The notes under the pieces are model-generated. The model was not told the origin of the DNA, did not search any database, and was given only the letters and a program-made list of their open reading frames with translations. This document shows positions 5,424 to 5,623 of a stretch of 5,623 nt of DNA, piece after piece (positions within the stretch are counted from its first letter, which is position 1; each line of letters opens with the position of its first letter). The DNA comes from an uncultured Lachnospiraceae bacterium (GTDB lineage Bacteria > Bacillota_A > Clostridia > Lachnospirales > Lachnospiraceae): the NCBI GenBank assembly GCA_900555005.1, contig USJM01000127.1, positions 1 through 5,623 of the forward strand. The letters are read 5' to 3'. The position numbers were made by a program, and so were the translations under genes.

Positions 5424-5431
5424 GAGAAAAA

Positions 5432-5506
5432 TGGTGACCCGTACCGGATTCGAACCGATGTTAAAGGCGTGAGAGGCCTCTGTCTTAACCACTTGACCAA
5501 CGGGCC
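5432..5506 (-). tRNA. tRNA-Glu(CTC), second copy, CCA encoded
   Basis: Acceptor GGCCCGT/ACGGGTC pairs fully (one G-U), discriminator A, with encoded CCA. D arm GGTCAAGTGGTTAAGAC, anticodon stem GAGGC/GCCTT with loop CTCTCAC (anticodon CTC), T arm ATCGG/CCGGT (one wobble) around TTCGAAT. It is followed by ATTTTTCTC and then the 5S promoter. It is probably co-transcribed with tRNA-Lys from a promoter outside the window. Confidence 0.95.
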
Positions 5507-5551
5507 ATGTTCCGTCTCTATATCTCAATCAGCTTTCACTGCCTGAAATCC

Positions 5552-5623
5552 TGGTACACCATCAGGGACTCGAACCCTGGACACCCTGATTAAGAGTCAG
5601 GTGCTCTACCAGCTGAGCTAAAG
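5552..5623 (-). tRNA. tRNA-Lys(CTT), 5' end cut by the window
   Basis: Anticodon stem CCTGA/TCAGG with loop CTCTTAA gives CTT (Lys). D arm GCTCAGCTGGTAGAGC, T arm CAGGG/CCCTG around TTCGAGT, acceptor 3' strand ATGGTGT, discriminator A and encoded CCA. About 4 nt of the 5' acceptor strand lie beyond the window. The visible part, CTT, gives a U6 x U67 mismatch. Spacing to tRNA-Glu is 45 nt with no terminator, so the two are likely one transcript. Confidence 0.93.

Overview
The window looks like a piece of chromosome from a low-to-mid GC Firmicute. Class Clostridia is likely, and Lachnospiraceae is my best guess. This rests on the gene order cysS-mrnC-rlmB, the Mini-III ribonuclease, AGGAGG-type ribosome binding sites, and the look of the tRNAs and the 5S rRNA. 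No database search was possible. Almost everything functional is on the minus strand, so transcription runs from high to low coordinates. The only plus-strand content is a degraded mobile-element scrap.

Layout from low to high coordinates. (1) 1-2447: the translation and RNA-maturation operon cysS > mrnC > rlmB. It encodes cysteinyl-tRNA synthetase, Mini-III RNase (23S rRNA maturation) and the 23S rRNA G2251 2'-O-methyltransferase. Two of the three genes carry a single-base deletion: cysS near 1226 and rlmB near 10. Putting the base back restores the conserved family sequence in both. (2) 2531-2718: a tRNA-Glu(CTC) gene with its own promoter, an A-tract UP-like element and an intrinsic terminator. 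(3) 2750-4104: a monocistronic malic enzyme gene with a very good sigma-A-type promoter and a downstream region of competing hairpins. (4) 4257-4804: a remnant in which the end of an IS630-type transposase, with a stop at its conserved Trp, abuts the C-terminal catalytic part of a tyrosine recombinase in another frame. It is followed by short direct repeats that look like integrase arm-type sites and points at the 3' end of tRNA-Leu. (5) 4825-5623: a stable-RNA cluster read right to left. tRNA-Lys(CTT) and tRNA-Glu(CTC) come first. A perfect consensus promoter (TTGACA-17-TATAAT) follows, then 5S rRNA, tRNA-Asn, tRNA(CAT), tRNA-Asp and a strong terminator, then tRNA-Leu(TAA) and a second terminator.

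The genes form a housekeeping neighbourhood: tRNA charging, rRNA processing and modification, tRNAs and a 5S gene outside any visible 16S/23S operon. The most striking feature is the number of small defects in what should be invariant genes. There are two frameshifts, one missing base in a tRNA acceptor stem, and mismatched acceptor stems in three other tRNAs. Either this assembly contains indel and substitution errors, or the locus is unusually eroded. I see no CRISPR array, toxin-antitoxin pair, defence system or other clearly new system.
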